Source: an uncultured Collinsella sp.
Lineage (GTDB): Bacteria > Actinomycetota > Coriobacteriia > Coriobacteriales > Coriobacteriaceae
Length of the DNA: 39,877 nucleotides
Assembly (NCBI GenBank): GCA_959601045.1
Contig: CAUGNZ010000023.1
Location: forward strand, 1 to 39,877
Reading direction: 5' to 3'
The notes beneath the pieces were generated by a model. It saw only the letters and a program-made list of their open reading frames with translations. It did not search any database and had not been told where the DNA came from. Positions 1-10,853 of the stretch are shown here, one piece after another. Position 1 is the stretch's first letter. The number at the start of each line of letters is the position of its first letter. A program made the translations under genes and the position numbers.

Positions 1-40
1 GGGTGGTTTAAAGCTGGCCGCTGCGCGGCCAGCAGACTAA

Positions 41-157
41 AGTCTTGAATCCAACCAGATTGGCGTCTACGACCCCAACTCGGCCAGCCGCAGCGCCCGC
101 CGCTGGGGCGTGGTGGAGGTCCTCAACGAAATCGAAGCCATGTGGGCCTACTACTAG
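41..157 (+). pseudogene. Tail of an unrecognised protein, probably a gene remnant
   Basis: An open frame of 38 codons ends at TAG 155-157 and reads like real protein (Ile-Gly-Val-Tyr-Asp-Pro early, Trp-Ala-Tyr-Tyr at the end), but an in-frame TAA at 38-40 cuts it off and there is no start codon with a ribosome site. A perfect 9-bp-stem hairpin lies at 13-33 and a small one at 34-45, immediately before it. I do not recognise the family. It is either the decayed 3' end of a gene or chance coding-like sequence. Confidence 0.3.
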
Positions 158-236
158 TCATTGGGGACAGACTTAAATGAGTAGTCGTTGGAGACGTTCT
201 TGTTTAACTAGTCGTTTAAGAACGTCCCCAATGACT
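156..236. repeat. Nested inverted repeat
   Basis: AGTCATTGGGGAC at 156-168 is perfectly complementary to GTCCCCAATGACT at 224-236. Inside, GACGTTCTT at 193-201 pairs with AAGAACGTC at 218-226. The two pairings share bases 224-226, so the transcript could fold in two alternative ways. There is no U-tract, so this is not a standard terminator. It looks like a dispersed palindromic repeat (REP-like), overlapping the stop codon of the remnant frame before it. Confidence 0.7.
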
Positions 237-245
237 ACCCGGAAT

Positions 246-309
246 GAGAATGGATAATCTCCCACTTTTGGCCTGTACGCAGGCTCAAAGTGGGAGATTA
301 TCCACTCTC
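246..309. repeat. 30-bp-arm inverted repeat with TACG loop
   Basis: The arms 246-275 and 280-309 match at about 27 of 30 positions and enclose the tetraloop TACG (276-279). The core of the arm is TGGATAATCTCCCACTTT. No U-run follows on either strand. It may be an intergenic repeat element or a protein-binding palindrome. Confidence 0.8.
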
Positions 310-360
310 GTGATTTGGGCGCGGCGCGCAGCACTCCTCATGAACAGCGACCTCAATAGC

Positions 361-393
361 AAAAGCCCCGCAGTCGGAGCGGACTGCAGGGCT
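361..393 (-). terminator. Intrinsic terminator of the carbamate kinase gene
   Basis: AGCCCCGCAGTC at 364-375 pairs with GACTGCAGGGCT at 382-393 with one mismatch. Read on the minus strand the stem is followed by TTTT. It lies 65 bp beyond the arcC stop codon. A second hairpin, GTGGGCGC 413-420 with GCGCCCAC 429-436, stands between it and the gene and may protect the 3' end of the message. Confidence 0.8.
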
Positions 394-458
394 CATGAAG
401 AGAGGCTAGTTTGTGGGCGCTTTGCCTGGCGCCCACGGGAGAGGCAACGGAGTAGGGA

Positions 459-1421
459 CTACTCGTGGATGCGGGTACCGGAGAGGCCGGCCATGGTCTC
501 GGCGGCCTTGTCCAGGGCGCCGATGATGCAGGTGCGGCCCTTGCGGGAGCGGGCGAACTTGATGGCGGCGCGGACCTTGGGCTCCATGGAGCCCTTGCCG
601 AACTGACCCTCGTCGGCCAGACGCTCGGCCTCGTCGGCGGTGAGGTCCTCGAGCTCCTCCTGGTTGGGCTTGCCAAAGTTGATGGCGACATGCTCAACGG
701 CGGTCAGCAGGAACAGAACGTCGGCGTCGCAGTCCTCAGCCAGCAGCTCGCCGCCCAGGTCCTTGTCGATGACGGCGGGAACGCCCTTGTAGCAGCCCTT
801 GTTCTCGTAGTCGCGGACGACGGGGATGCCGCCGCCACCGCAGGCGATGACGATGAACTCGTTGTCGAGCAGGTTGAGGATGGAGTCGGCCTCGACGATC
901 TTCTTGGGATCGGGGGAGGCGACGACGCGACGCCAGCCGCGGCCGGAATCCTCGACGAAGACCTTGGAGGGATCCTCGGCCATGAACTCCTTGGCCTGCT
1001 CCTCGGTGTAGAAGGGGCCGATCGGCTTGGTCGGGTTCTTGAACGCGGGATCGTCGGGATCGCACTCGATCTGGGTGACGACGGTGGCGGCGTGCCAACG
1101 CTTATAGCGCTTGTGCATCTCGCGGCCGATGCCCTGCTGCAGGTGGTAGCCGATGTAGCCCTGGGACATGGCGCCGCACTCGGGCAGCGGCATCTCGGGG
1201 GTGCCGATGGCATCGTGGGCAGCAGCGAAGGCGTTCTGGATCATGCCGACCTGCGGGCCGTTGCCGTGGGTGATGATGATCTCGTTGCCCTGCTCGATAA
1301 GACCAAGGAGAGCGTGGGCGGTGTTGCTCACGGCCTCGATCTGCTCGACGGGGTTGTTGCCGAGGGCGTTGCCGCCGAGGGCGACGACAATACGATCGGG
1401 CTTGCCAAGAGGCTTAGACAT
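459..1421 (-). CDS. arcC: Carbamate kinase
   Basis: Encodes a 320-residue cytoplasmic carbamate kinase of the amino acid kinase family. It transfers phosphate from carbamoyl phosphate to ADP, giving ATP, ammonia and CO2, usually as the last step of the arginine deiminase or a related fermentative route. The N-terminus has VVALGGNAL, followed by the THGNGPQVG motif around residue 52; both are hallmarks of the family, and the length is normal. I chose ATG 1421 because AGAAAGGA lies eight bases upstream; the frame stays open to 1457 without a better start. No arginine deiminase or carbamoyltransferase gene is adjacent, so the carbamoyl phosphate source must be encoded elsewhere. A terminator lies downstream at 361-393. 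Confidence 0.96.
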   Translation of the reverse strand: MSKPLGKPDRIVVALGGNALGNNPVEQIEAVSNTAHALLGLIEQGNEIIITHGNGPQVGMIQNAFAAAHDAIGTPEMPLPECGAMSQGYIGYHLQQGIGREMHKRYKRWHAATVVTQIECDPDDPAFKNPTKPIGPFYTEEQAKEFMAEDPSKVFVEDSGRGWRRVVASPDPKKIVEADSILNLLDNEFIVIACGGGGIPVVRDYENKGCYKGVPAVIDKDLGGELLAEDCDADVLFLLTAVEHVAINFGKPNQEELEDLTADEAERLADEGQFGKGSMEPKVRAAIKFARSRKGRTCIIGALDKAAETMAGLSGTRIHE

Positions 1422-1787
1422 TGCTGGAATCCTTTCTGTAAAAGGCCTACAACCCATTAATAACCCGCGTCCGTGCGATACGCGAGTTTATTAAGGTTTA
1501 TATTCTCTTTATCGCTCATTTTATTCATTTTGAAAATACCTAAGCGGCGAACGGTCGATTTTACCCGCTCAGCGTAAAGAAGCCCAGTTCAGGCATATCT
1601 ACGCCATTTACGTGCAACTTTATTTAAATAGAGCAGGGATTAGACCAGATTATGCAAACTATATCTTTGCTAAACACAAAACGGACAGCGCAATATCTTA
1701 CTCGCACTATACGCGATTCTATACATTAATTTGACGAGTATGCACCCCTGCAAAAACATGGGGCTTTTCATCCAACATAAGGGATAG
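1422..1787 (-). promoter_or_regulatory. AT-rich leader and promoter region of arcC
   Basis: This gap has no gene and is much AT-richer than its surroundings. On the minus strand the leader contains a hairpin (1462-1470 with 1480-1488, one G-T pair) about 40 bases before the start codon. Upstream are several TATA-like stretches, but I cannot single out one -35/-10 pair. The region probably carries the arcC promoter and regulator sites. Confidence 0.4.
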
Positions 1788-2006
1788 CCGATCGCGCTTC
1801 ACCCCGCGGCAAGCGACTGCGAGTTCGCAGTATGGAACTTTACCGTCGGCTTCTGCATGAACGCTGCCGACGCCCTTTCGCTCCTGCGCGCCCAAGCAGC
1901 CGAGAACGCTAACGGCGCCACTGTCAACCTGGCCACCCTCAACAACGGCGCCGCCAGCCTTTTCGCAAAGTACCGTGCTGGTTCGCTGGCTTTGAGGCCT
2001 AAGTGA
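1788..2006 (+). pseudogene. C-terminal remnant of an unrecognised protein
   Basis: After an in-frame TAG at 1785-1787 there are 72 open codons with protein-like composition (Asn-Ala-Ala-Asp-Ala-Leu near ATG 1857, ending Leu-Arg-Pro-Lys) and a stop at 2004-2006. Neither the frame start nor ATG 1857 has a ribosome-binding site. The opposite strand also has an open frame (1799-2044) that I regard as a shadow. I read the plus-strand frame as the 3' end of a lost gene and do not recognise it. Confidence 0.3.
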
Positions 2007-2012
2007 GCTTTG

Positions 2013-2098
2013 CTATTTGCCAATTTTTGTATGATTTGGGTCAAATCTATTTGCCAATTTTTGTATGATTAGGGGCAAATCTATTTGCCAATTTTTGT
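2013..2098. repeat. Three 34-bp direct repeats before the ATPase gene
   Basis: CTATTTGCCAATTTTTGT occurs at 2013-2030, 2047-2064 and 2081-2098, an exact 34-bp period. The first two units are complete. The end of a unit (GGCAAAT 2074-2080, or the variant GGTCAAAT at 2039-2046) is the inverse of its beginning (ATTTGCC), so each unit is itself a dyad. The last copy ends 15 bp before the start codon at 2114. Position and symmetry suggest an operator array, perhaps for autoregulation. Confidence 0.85.
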
Positions 2099-2113
2099 CA
2101 ATGAGGTGTTTTA

Positions 2114-3475
2114 ATGCTACGCCGCAAGGTCACTGATAGGCTTTTGAGCTGGAAGAATAACTCCCATAAGGCCCTGCTTGTTACCGGTGCGCGTCAGATT
2201 GGCAAGAGCTATGCGATTCGCGCGTTTGGAAAGAGCAACTACGCTTCGTATTATGAGGTCAATCTGCTACTTGATGCCGAGGCAAGAGACGTACTTGTTG
2301 GCGCTAAGAACTCCATTGACTTCATCAACCGTGTGGCCCTTCTTGCGGATGCACCGCTTGTTGAAGGAGACACGCTTATCTTCGTCGATGAGATTCAGGA
2401 GTATCCGCAGATCGTTACACTTATGAAGGCGCTGGTCGAGGACGGACGCTTTAGCTATGTCTTCTCGGGGTCTATGCTTGGGACTGAGTTTAAGGGGATC
2501 TCTTCTTTCCCGGTGGGGTATGTCGAGCACATTGTTATGCGGCCAATGGATTTTGAAGAGTTTTGTTGGGCAAACAGCATCAGCGAGAATGTGCTTGCAG
2601 ACATCCGCAGCTGCCTTGTCGAGAGGCGTCCCGTCGAAAATTTTATTCATGAGGCGATGCTCAAAAACTTTAGAGCTTATATCGTTTGCGGCGGCATGCC
2701 GGAGGTCGTTCAGAACTATATCGATTCGGGCTATTCGCTCGTGAGAACGCGTGAGCTTCAAATTCAGCTAGTCGATCAGTACAAAAGCGATATCTCTAAA
2801 TATGCATCGACTCGAGCGTTTAACGTTCGCTCCATTTTCGAGCAAATTCCCGTTCAGCTTGAGGCGGAGTCCCATCGCTTTATCGTCTCGTCTCTAGGCG
2901 AGGGAGCTCGTCTTCAAAAATACGAGCAGGATTTCCTATGGCTGGTGAACGCAGGCGTTGGATTGATGGTCCCCCAGGTGACGGAGGCACGAAGTCCTCT
3001 CAAGAGGACGGAGAAAACGACGGCCTTTAAACTATACGAGTCCGATACAGGTATGCTCGCATCGCGGTATCCCGGCAGCACGGCACGCGCCGTCTACCTT
3101 GACATGAAAACCCCCAACCTCGGCGGCCTCTATGAGAACGTGGTCGCACAGGAACTCGTTGCCCTCGGAGCAGATACGTGGTACTACCAAACGCGTGAGG
3201 TCGGTGAAGTCGACTTTGTAATCGAAGGTGCCCGCGGGCATGTTGTCCCAATCGAAGTCAAATCGGGCAAGAAAGTTCGAGCACATGCAGCCCTCGACCG
3301 TTTGATGAGTGTGGGCGAGTACAAAATTCCCGAGGCCGTTGTGCTGAGCCACGAAAACCTTTGCAAAGAGGGCAAGATCCTTTACGTTCCAATCTATATG
3401 ACATTCTGTCTCGATGAGTTTATGGAAAAGGACGACCCCAACAACGATTTCTCGTTTGCACCCATATCTCTCTAG
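2114..3475 (+). CDS. ATP-binding protein, AAA_14/DUF4143 type
   Basis: A 453-residue protein with an N-terminal AAA+ ATPase (Walker A GARQIGKS near residue 26, Walker B LIFVDEIQE near residue 89). The C-terminal DUF4143-type half ends in a PD-(D/E)XK-like pattern: VDFVIE around residue 370, then VPIEVKSGKK. Such proteins are abundant in gut anaerobes and lack a settled function. They are often single genes in variable regions and may use ATP to act on DNA or protein. GAGGTG stands seven bases before ATG 2114. The gene is monocistronic, lower in GC than its neighbours, preceded by three 34-bp repeats and followed by REP-like hairpins, all consistent with horizontal acquisition. Confidence 0.9.
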   Translation: MLRRKVTDRLLSWKNNSHKALLVTGARQIGKSYAIRAFGKSNYASYYEVNLLLDAEARDVLVGAKNSIDFINRVALLADAPLVEGDTLIFVDEIQEYPQIVTLMKALVEDGRFSYVFSGSMLGTEFKGISSFPVGYVEHIVMRPMDFEEFCWANSISENVLADIRSCLVERRPVENFIHEAMLKNFRAYIVCGGMPEVVQNYIDSGYSLVRTRELQIQLVDQYKSDISKYASTRAFNVRSIFEQIPVQLEAESHRFIVSSLGEGARLQKYEQDFLWLVNAGVGLMVPQVTEARSPLKRTEKTTAFKLYESDTGMLASRYPGSTARAVYLDMKTPNLGGLYENVVAQELVALGADTWYYQTREVGEVDFVIEGARGHVVPIEVKSGKKVRAHAALDRLMSVGEYKIPEAVVLSHENLCKEGKILYVPIYMTFCLDEFMEKDDPNNDFSFAPISL

Positions 3476-3504
3476 GTCATCTGAGTCCGCAAGCCAGCCC
3501 CCAC

Positions 3505-3710
3505 GCCCAAAGTACTGCGCCTTTCGCGCCAAAGGCGCGAAACAGCAAGGGGATAGAAGGCAGCGACAACCAACTCCCCCACTATGCCCAAAGTGCTGCG
3601 ATGTTTCGCGCAAAGCGCGAAACAGCACTGGGGCAGCAGAAGGCCACAATCAGCTAGCCCTCCATGCCCAAAGTGGCGCGTGGTTTCGCGGCCACGCCGC
3701 GAAACAGCGA
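3505..3710. repeat. Three tandem REP-like hairpin units
   Basis: Units of about 80 bp begin at 3505, 3586 and 3666, each with GCCCAAAGT. About 17-18 bases later a hairpin follows: TTTCGCGCC/GGCGCGAAA (3522-3542), TTTCGCGC/GCGCGAAA (3604-3622) and TTTCGCGGC/GCCGCGAAA (3684-3704), each then CAGC. Stem bases differ between copies but pairing is kept. The loops are AAA, AAA and CAC. They fill most of the gap between the ATPase gene and the nifJ terminator. Confidence 0.85.
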
Positions 3711-3775
3711 CCGGGACAAGGCACCCCCACAGCCACGTCCTTCATTCAGCCCCACAATCCGAGGACGTAGTCGTA

Positions 3776-3900
3776 GCAGGATCTGAGGGCTAACCTTCGC
3801 GGACACTCCGCAGGACGAAAGAACCCCCGTCGCACGTTGTGCGCAGCGGGGGTTCTTTCATGTCCGAGGACGTCCGCGAAGGTCAGCCCTCAGATCCTGC
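3776..3900. terminator. 125-nt snap-back, bidirectional terminator
   Basis: Two arms of about 60 nt (3776-3835 and 3840-3900) are nearly perfect inverted copies around GTT. The central part (GAAAGAACCCCCG 3817-3829 with CGGGGGTTCTTTC 3847-3859) is a classical GC stem with T-rich flanks in both directions. It lies ten bases beyond the nifJ stop codon and also faces the ATPase gene, so it can stop converging transcription. The outer arms, which include AGATCCTGC, make it far longer than a normal terminator. Confidence 0.85.
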
Positions 3901-3910
3901 GGTGGGAGAC

Positions 3911-7450
<3,540 letters not shown>

Positions 7451-7848
7451 ATACCCCTCTCCTCTCATATAGGTATACAGGCCCCGGCGATCGCCGGGAT
7501 GTTGGCGTGATGGGATTTTCGCTGTTGCTTCCAATCATCTGGCAGGCAGGCTCAGCAGCAGGTACATGGCGTGGAGAGAAGGCATGCCGAGGCGAGGAGG
7601 GCTGCACGCGCTCCACAAGCCCAGCTACCCGTCTTGCACATGACCGAGCGCCGCAAAGGCCGCATGCCGGATGCTCCCGGGCACGCCCCGGCGATGGGAA
7701 GCGCCCGCAACGGAAATCCGCATGCGGGTTTATTGTACCCCGCCGTCAAGTGTAATTTCGGCAAATATAGGCGGGCGGTAAAGGTTTACCTTGGGTGACC
7801 ATCAAGGGCAAAATTGATCCTTCCGTCACCGAGGGACCAAATGGCAGC
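7451..7848 (-). promoter_or_regulatory. Leader and promoter region of nifJ, no gene
   Basis: I see no credible gene here; the overlapping short frames have no ribosome sites. The nifJ leader carries a perfect 16-bp palindrome, CCCGGCGATCGCCGGG (7483-7498), 32 bp before the start codon. It could be an operator or a hairpin in the message. On the minus strand TACAAT (7737-7732) is a possible -10, but no good -35 stands at the proper distance. Confidence 0.4.
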
Positions 7849-7909
7849 TGCGGTGAAATAGGAACTGTTTTTGCCGGCCGCACCCCCAAACAGCCCCTAT
7901 TTCACCGCA
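7849..7909 (-). terminator. 22-bp-arm hairpin after the FHA fragment
   Basis: 7849-7870 and 7888-7909 are inverted copies with two mismatches in 22; the core is TGCGGTGAAATAGG. It lies 18 bp beyond the stop codon of the truncated FHA frame on the minus strand. The loop is GC-rich and there is no clear U-tract, so its role as terminator is inferred mainly from position. Confidence 0.55.
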
Positions 7910-7927
7910 ACTTATTTAGGAGATGAG

Positions 7928-8422
7928 TCAGAGGGCGCCGAGGAGGATGGCGTAGGTTGTGGATTCTCCGAGCTTGAGCTCGTCACCGGGGTTGAGCTGG
8001 GCGGAGCGGCCGGGCTCGACCTGGGTGCAGACGTTCGTCGCGTCGTTTACCACCACGGTTCCGTTGGTGGACGACAGGTCCTCAACGTACCAGACATTTT
8101 GGTCATCGCACCACACGTGGGCATGGCGAGCCGAAACGTCATCGCCCACATCGGTGATGCCGCCCTCCCCCGTTGCCAGCGCGCCGATCTCGACGCCTTC
8201 CTCACTCGGCTGAATCCAGCGCGGGACGCTCACCGCGTAGCCGTTTTGCACGCGCAGCAGTCCCAGCGGATGCGCCGGCGCGACCTCGTGCTCGCCCGAC
8301 TTGGAACCAAGGCGGGCGTGAGAGCAAACGGCATAGGGAACGAATCTTGCGGATGTACTCCTCGACGTCAGGCAGGTAAGCCCCACGAAGTCACCGGGGA
8401 GGCCCAAGCGGCCCGGCACCAC
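7928..8422 (-). pseudogene. Truncated duplicate of the FHA-domain gene
   Basis: The last 120 or so residues nearly match the C-terminus of the intact FHA protein encoded at 14363-15301, including HPLGLLRVQN, SARHAH, VEDLSSTNGT and the ending YAIL.GAL. At DNA level the match runs from 7928 to about 8300. The first 40 or so residues of the open frame (from GTG 8422) have no counterpart, and the roughly 190-residue N-terminal half of the parent is missing. Both copies face the same way and flank the radical SAM island. It could still be translated as a lone FHA domain, but no good start or ribosome site is visible, so I call it a truncated copy. Confidence 0.7.
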
Positions 8423-8850
8423 TTCCAGATTCTGACCAGGGCGAGTCGTTCGCCGGTGGCTGAAGGCTCGCTCCCACCCAAAAGGGGAGATTCGCGTTGT
8501 TCCCCAATCGCTCTCGCATCTTTCATTTTGCTCGAGGTGGGCTATAAAAACTTTCCTGGTGAAAGGCGGCGATTGGTTTCCTTTCTTTCTAGAGGAGCGC
8601 GCCTGTAATCTGTTTTCATCCTAAATCAAGTTGAGATCGGACCTTCCAGAGGCAAGTCGACTCAAACTGCGAGGCTCCATGTTGGAATAAAGAGCGCTGT
8701 CGAAGTGCCAACAACACAAAGCTTGCCAGTCTCAAATAGAACCTTTTGGGAGTCCGATTGGGCCGCACACCGAATCCCCGCTGGTGGTTTTTTATAGCTG
8801 CGCAACAATAAACAAGGTTAGTGCCAGTCCAGCATGAAATTGAGGAACGT
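8423..8850. other. Left edge of the RiPP island, no intact gene
   Basis: No intact gene. On the minus strand about 8340-8390 there is a short protein-like stretch (Leu-Pro-Asp-Val-Glu-Glu-Tyr-Ile-Arg-Lys) that may be debris of another gene. Base composition drops toward AT from about 8500 rightward, marking the transition into the island. The promoter of the radical SAM gene should lie just before 8820, but I cannot point to a convincing -35/-10 pair. Confidence 0.4.
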
Positions 8851-10209
8851 ATGCATTTTTTCTCAGTAAGTGATCGTCGTTACTGCTTCGATGAGGTCAC
8901 TCGCAATTGCTTTCAGGTTGACCAAGCATCAGAAGATGCGCTTCGCATATTTGAAGCATCGGGAAGAACGGTCAACTCGAAGTTGCTAACAAAGTCACTT
9001 GCTGCGAAAGGCTACGACCAAACGACCATAGCAGAACTTGAAGACGACATTGATGAGTATCAACGATTGTCTGAGCGGACTTTCTTAACAAAAGACACGC
9101 CTCGAAAACTTAGATCCATCGAACTCCACGTTTCACATGCATGCAACCTTGGTTGTAGTTACTGTTTTGCCGGTAAAGGAGATTATGGAACGTCTCCTCT
9201 GCTGATGACAGACGAGATAGCCTTCAAGGCGGTCGACTACCTCGTCGCAAGTTCATCGGAAAACGAAACGCTTGCAATCGTCTTTTTTGGTGGGGAACCC
9301 ATGATTAACGAGCCGCTGATATGGAAAACGGTCGACTATTCAAAAAGAATATACCCCAATAGAAACTTTACCTATTCTATTACGACCAACGGAACGCTTT
9401 TGAATGACACTGCTGTGAATTCTTTCAAGGAGCACGGGTTTTCTGTTCTGATTAGTCTCGATGGTACAGGATGCAAGCACGATGCATCGCGCCCGTACAA
9501 GACGGGAGGCGGCTCTTTCTCCGATATCGACAAAAACGTTCGTCGTTTTTCCGAGTCGTTCCCCTTCGGCGCAAGAGCGACCTTAACAAATAATAACTGT
9601 AACCTTGTTGAAGACTATCTTCAGTTTAAAGAGATGGGCTTCAGAAGGATTTACTTCTCGCCCGTGAGCTCATTCGATGAGAATATCAAACTCGACGAAC
9701 ACTCATTAAACAAAATCAGGGCGGGCCTAATAGATTTGGCGGATCAATATCTCAAACAGATTGATCAAGGGGAAAAGCCCTTGTTTAGAACATTGAAAAC
9801 TGCAGTTGATTTGATTATGAGCAACAGGATCGCCTTTGTCGGATGCGGGGCTGGCAGGCGTTTTATTTCCGTGACTCCCGAAGGGGACGTATACCCCTGT
9901 CACAGGTTTGTCGGGATGATGCGATTCAAAATGGGCAACATCGTCACCGGAATTGACGAAACTAGGTATATTGAAAACTGGAGTCAGGGTGTCGAAAAAA
10001 GAATTGACTGTACGGACTGTTGGGCTCGGTCTTTCTGTGGTGGGGGCTGTAGCTGGGAGGCTGCAGGCGAGCACGGCTACTTGCCCAAGAGTCTACACCC
10101 TGCATCATGTGAATATAGAAAAATGTGCTACGAGATGGCTTTTGACCTTATTTCCCGCCACTCATCTTCGCAGGAGAAAAATCAACGAGAAGCTACTGTA
10201 TCGGAATAA
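8851..10209 (+). CDS. Radical SAM/SPASM peptide maturase (thioether-forming type)
   Basis: A 452-residue radical SAM enzyme predicted to install Cys thioether crosslinks in the peptide encoded next door. The N-terminal 85 residues resemble the peptide-recognition region of SCIFF-type maturases (FFSVSDRRYCFDEV). The SAM cluster motif is CNLGCSYC (C98, C102, C105), with FFGGEP at 145-150. The C-terminal SPASM region has eight cysteines (C332, C350, C387, C390, C396, C400, C420, C426), enough for two auxiliary 4Fe-4S clusters. ATG 8851 has GAGGAA just upstream and fits the family N-terminus; GTG 8821 is an alternative ten codons earlier with only a weak AAGG. Codon use is AT-rich relative to flanking genes. 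The precursor gene follows 169 bp downstream. Confidence 0.93.
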   Translation: MHFFSVSDRRYCFDEVTRNCFQVDQASEDALRIFEASGRTVNSKLLTKSLAAKGYDQTTIAELEDDIDEYQRLSERTFLTKDTPRKLRSIELHVSHACNLGCSYCFAGKGDYGTSPLLMTDEIAFKAVDYLVASSSENETLAIVFFGGEPMINEPLIWKTVDYSKRIYPNRNFTYSITTNGTLLNDTAVNSFKEHGFSVLISLDGTGCKHDASRPYKTGGGSFSDIDKNVRRFSESFPFGARATLTNNNCNLVEDYLQFKEMGFRRIYFSPVSSFDENIKLDEHSLNKIRAGLIDLADQYLKQIDQGEKPLFRTLKTAVDLIMSNRIAFVGCGAGRRFISVTPEGDVYPCHRFVGMMRFKMGNIVTGIDETRYIENWSQGVEKRIDCTDCWARSFCGGGCSWEAAGEHGYLPKSLHPASCEYRKMCYEMAFDLISRHSSSQEKNQREATVSE

Positions 10210-10331
10210 GCGGTTCAGCGCATTGCTGTCACCATTGTGGAGGTGTTCGTTCTTCTGATTACCGTCTGCGAAGCTTATTGCTACGTTCGCCGAAACCATT
10301 CTAGAAATATGGTGAACTAGACATCTTGGTT

Positions 10332-10340
10332 TGTTATACA
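10332..10340 (+). promoter_or_regulatory. Extended -10 promoter of the precursor gene
   Basis: TGTTATACA is an extended -10 (TG, one base, TATACA). A GTGAAC 17 bp before the hexamer is only a weak -35. It would give a leader of about 30 nt to the GTG at 10379, so the precursor can be transcribed separately from the maturase, as is common for RiPP precursors made in excess. Confidence 0.4.
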
Positions 10341-10378
10341 CAATATTGAGGTTTTTCTGCACTCAAAGGGAGGTAGTC

Positions 10379-10558
10379 GTGAAGCATATTCATCCTGTTG
10401 GTTCAAATGAACATCCTCCCGTTGAGCCTTGTTGTCTTGGAGTTGATATATGCAATTTTTACGACATCGCCGAGTGCCCTGTTGCGGATTGGTGCTATGT
10501 CGATAAAGAATCAAGCTGTGTTTTGCCAGCAGATTGGTGCGATCCAGTTGACGAGTAG
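10379..10558 (+). CDS. Cys/Asp-rich RiPP precursor with C-X3-D motifs
   Basis: A 59-residue peptide whose GTG start is set by an excellent AAAGGGAGG five bases upstream; a longer frame from 10331 lacks such a site. Residues 1-17 (with His-Pro and Glu-Pro) are Cys-free and form the likely leader. Residues 18-59 hold seven cysteines: C18, C19, C25, C33, C39, C47, C54. Four are in exact C-X3-D spacing (C19-D23, C25-D29, C33-D37, C54-D58); C39-D42 and C47-D52 are one off. Cys-to-Asp thioethers at C-X3-D define freyrasin-type ranthipeptides made by PapB-like enzymes. With the adjacent SPASM maturase and ABC exporter this strongly suggests a thioether-bridged secreted peptide. The exact crosslinks and activity are inference. 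Confidence 0.85.
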   Translation: MKHIHPVGSNEHPPVEPCCLGVDICNFYDIAECPVADWCYVDKESSCVLPADWCDPVDE

Positions 10559-10636
10559 TTTTGTGGCTAGGAACTATTTGGTCCAATTCAGAATAAGATG
10601 GGAACAAATACCAAAATCTCGTGTCTGGGAGGAGTT

Positions 10637-10744
10637 ATGCCATTATTGCAAGGTCTCGTTGGATTAGCCTTTATACTTGCGTTATATCTGGCACCTTTTT
10701 TAATTCTATTCTTCATTATCCGACTCTTTCTTCGGAGAAAATAG
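10637..10744 (+). CDS. 35-residue single-span membrane peptide
   Basis: ATG 10637 is preceded by GGGAGGAG, and the frame ends at TAG 10742-10744. After a short N-terminus (MPLLQG) nearly all residues are Leu, Ile, Phe, Ala or Val, ending in Arg-Leu-Phe-Leu-Arg-Arg-Lys. This is a single membrane helix with a positive, probably cytoplasmic, C-terminus. It lies 78 bp after the precursor and before the terminator, so it is probably cotranscribed. A role as immunity peptide or export accessory is inferred from position only; a toxic membrane peptide is the alternative. Confidence 0.7.
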   Translation: MPLLQGLVGLAFILALYLAPFLILFFIIRLFLRRK

Positions 10745-10808
10745 GAGTGTCACGCAAACATTAGCGTAGCTTTCTTCCAATATAAGCCGAGCATTGGCAA
10801 GTGGAATA

Positions 10809-10853
10809 AGAAGCCCGACCGTTCGCCACATGAAAGTGATCGGACGGGCTTCT
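10809..10853 (+). terminator. Terminator of the precursor transcript
   Basis: AGAAGCCCGACCG (10809-10821) pairs with CGGACGGGCTTCT (10841-10853) with one mismatch, followed by CTATTT. It closes the plus-strand unit of maturase, precursor and small membrane peptide. Confidence 0.75.

Noticed and set aside
465..1460. Long plus-strand open frame opposite arcC
   Set aside because: High-GC shadow of the minus-strand carbamate kinase; Gly/Leu/Val/Asp-rich with no domain and no ribosome site.
8740..8795. CACC...GGTG followed by TTTTTT before the radical SAM gene
   Set aside because: The stem is only four base pairs, too weak to call a terminator or attenuator.
10398..10667. 89-codon frame overlapping the precursor gene
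   Set aside because: Different frame without a ribosome site; the Cys/Asp periodicity and GGGAGG support the other frame.
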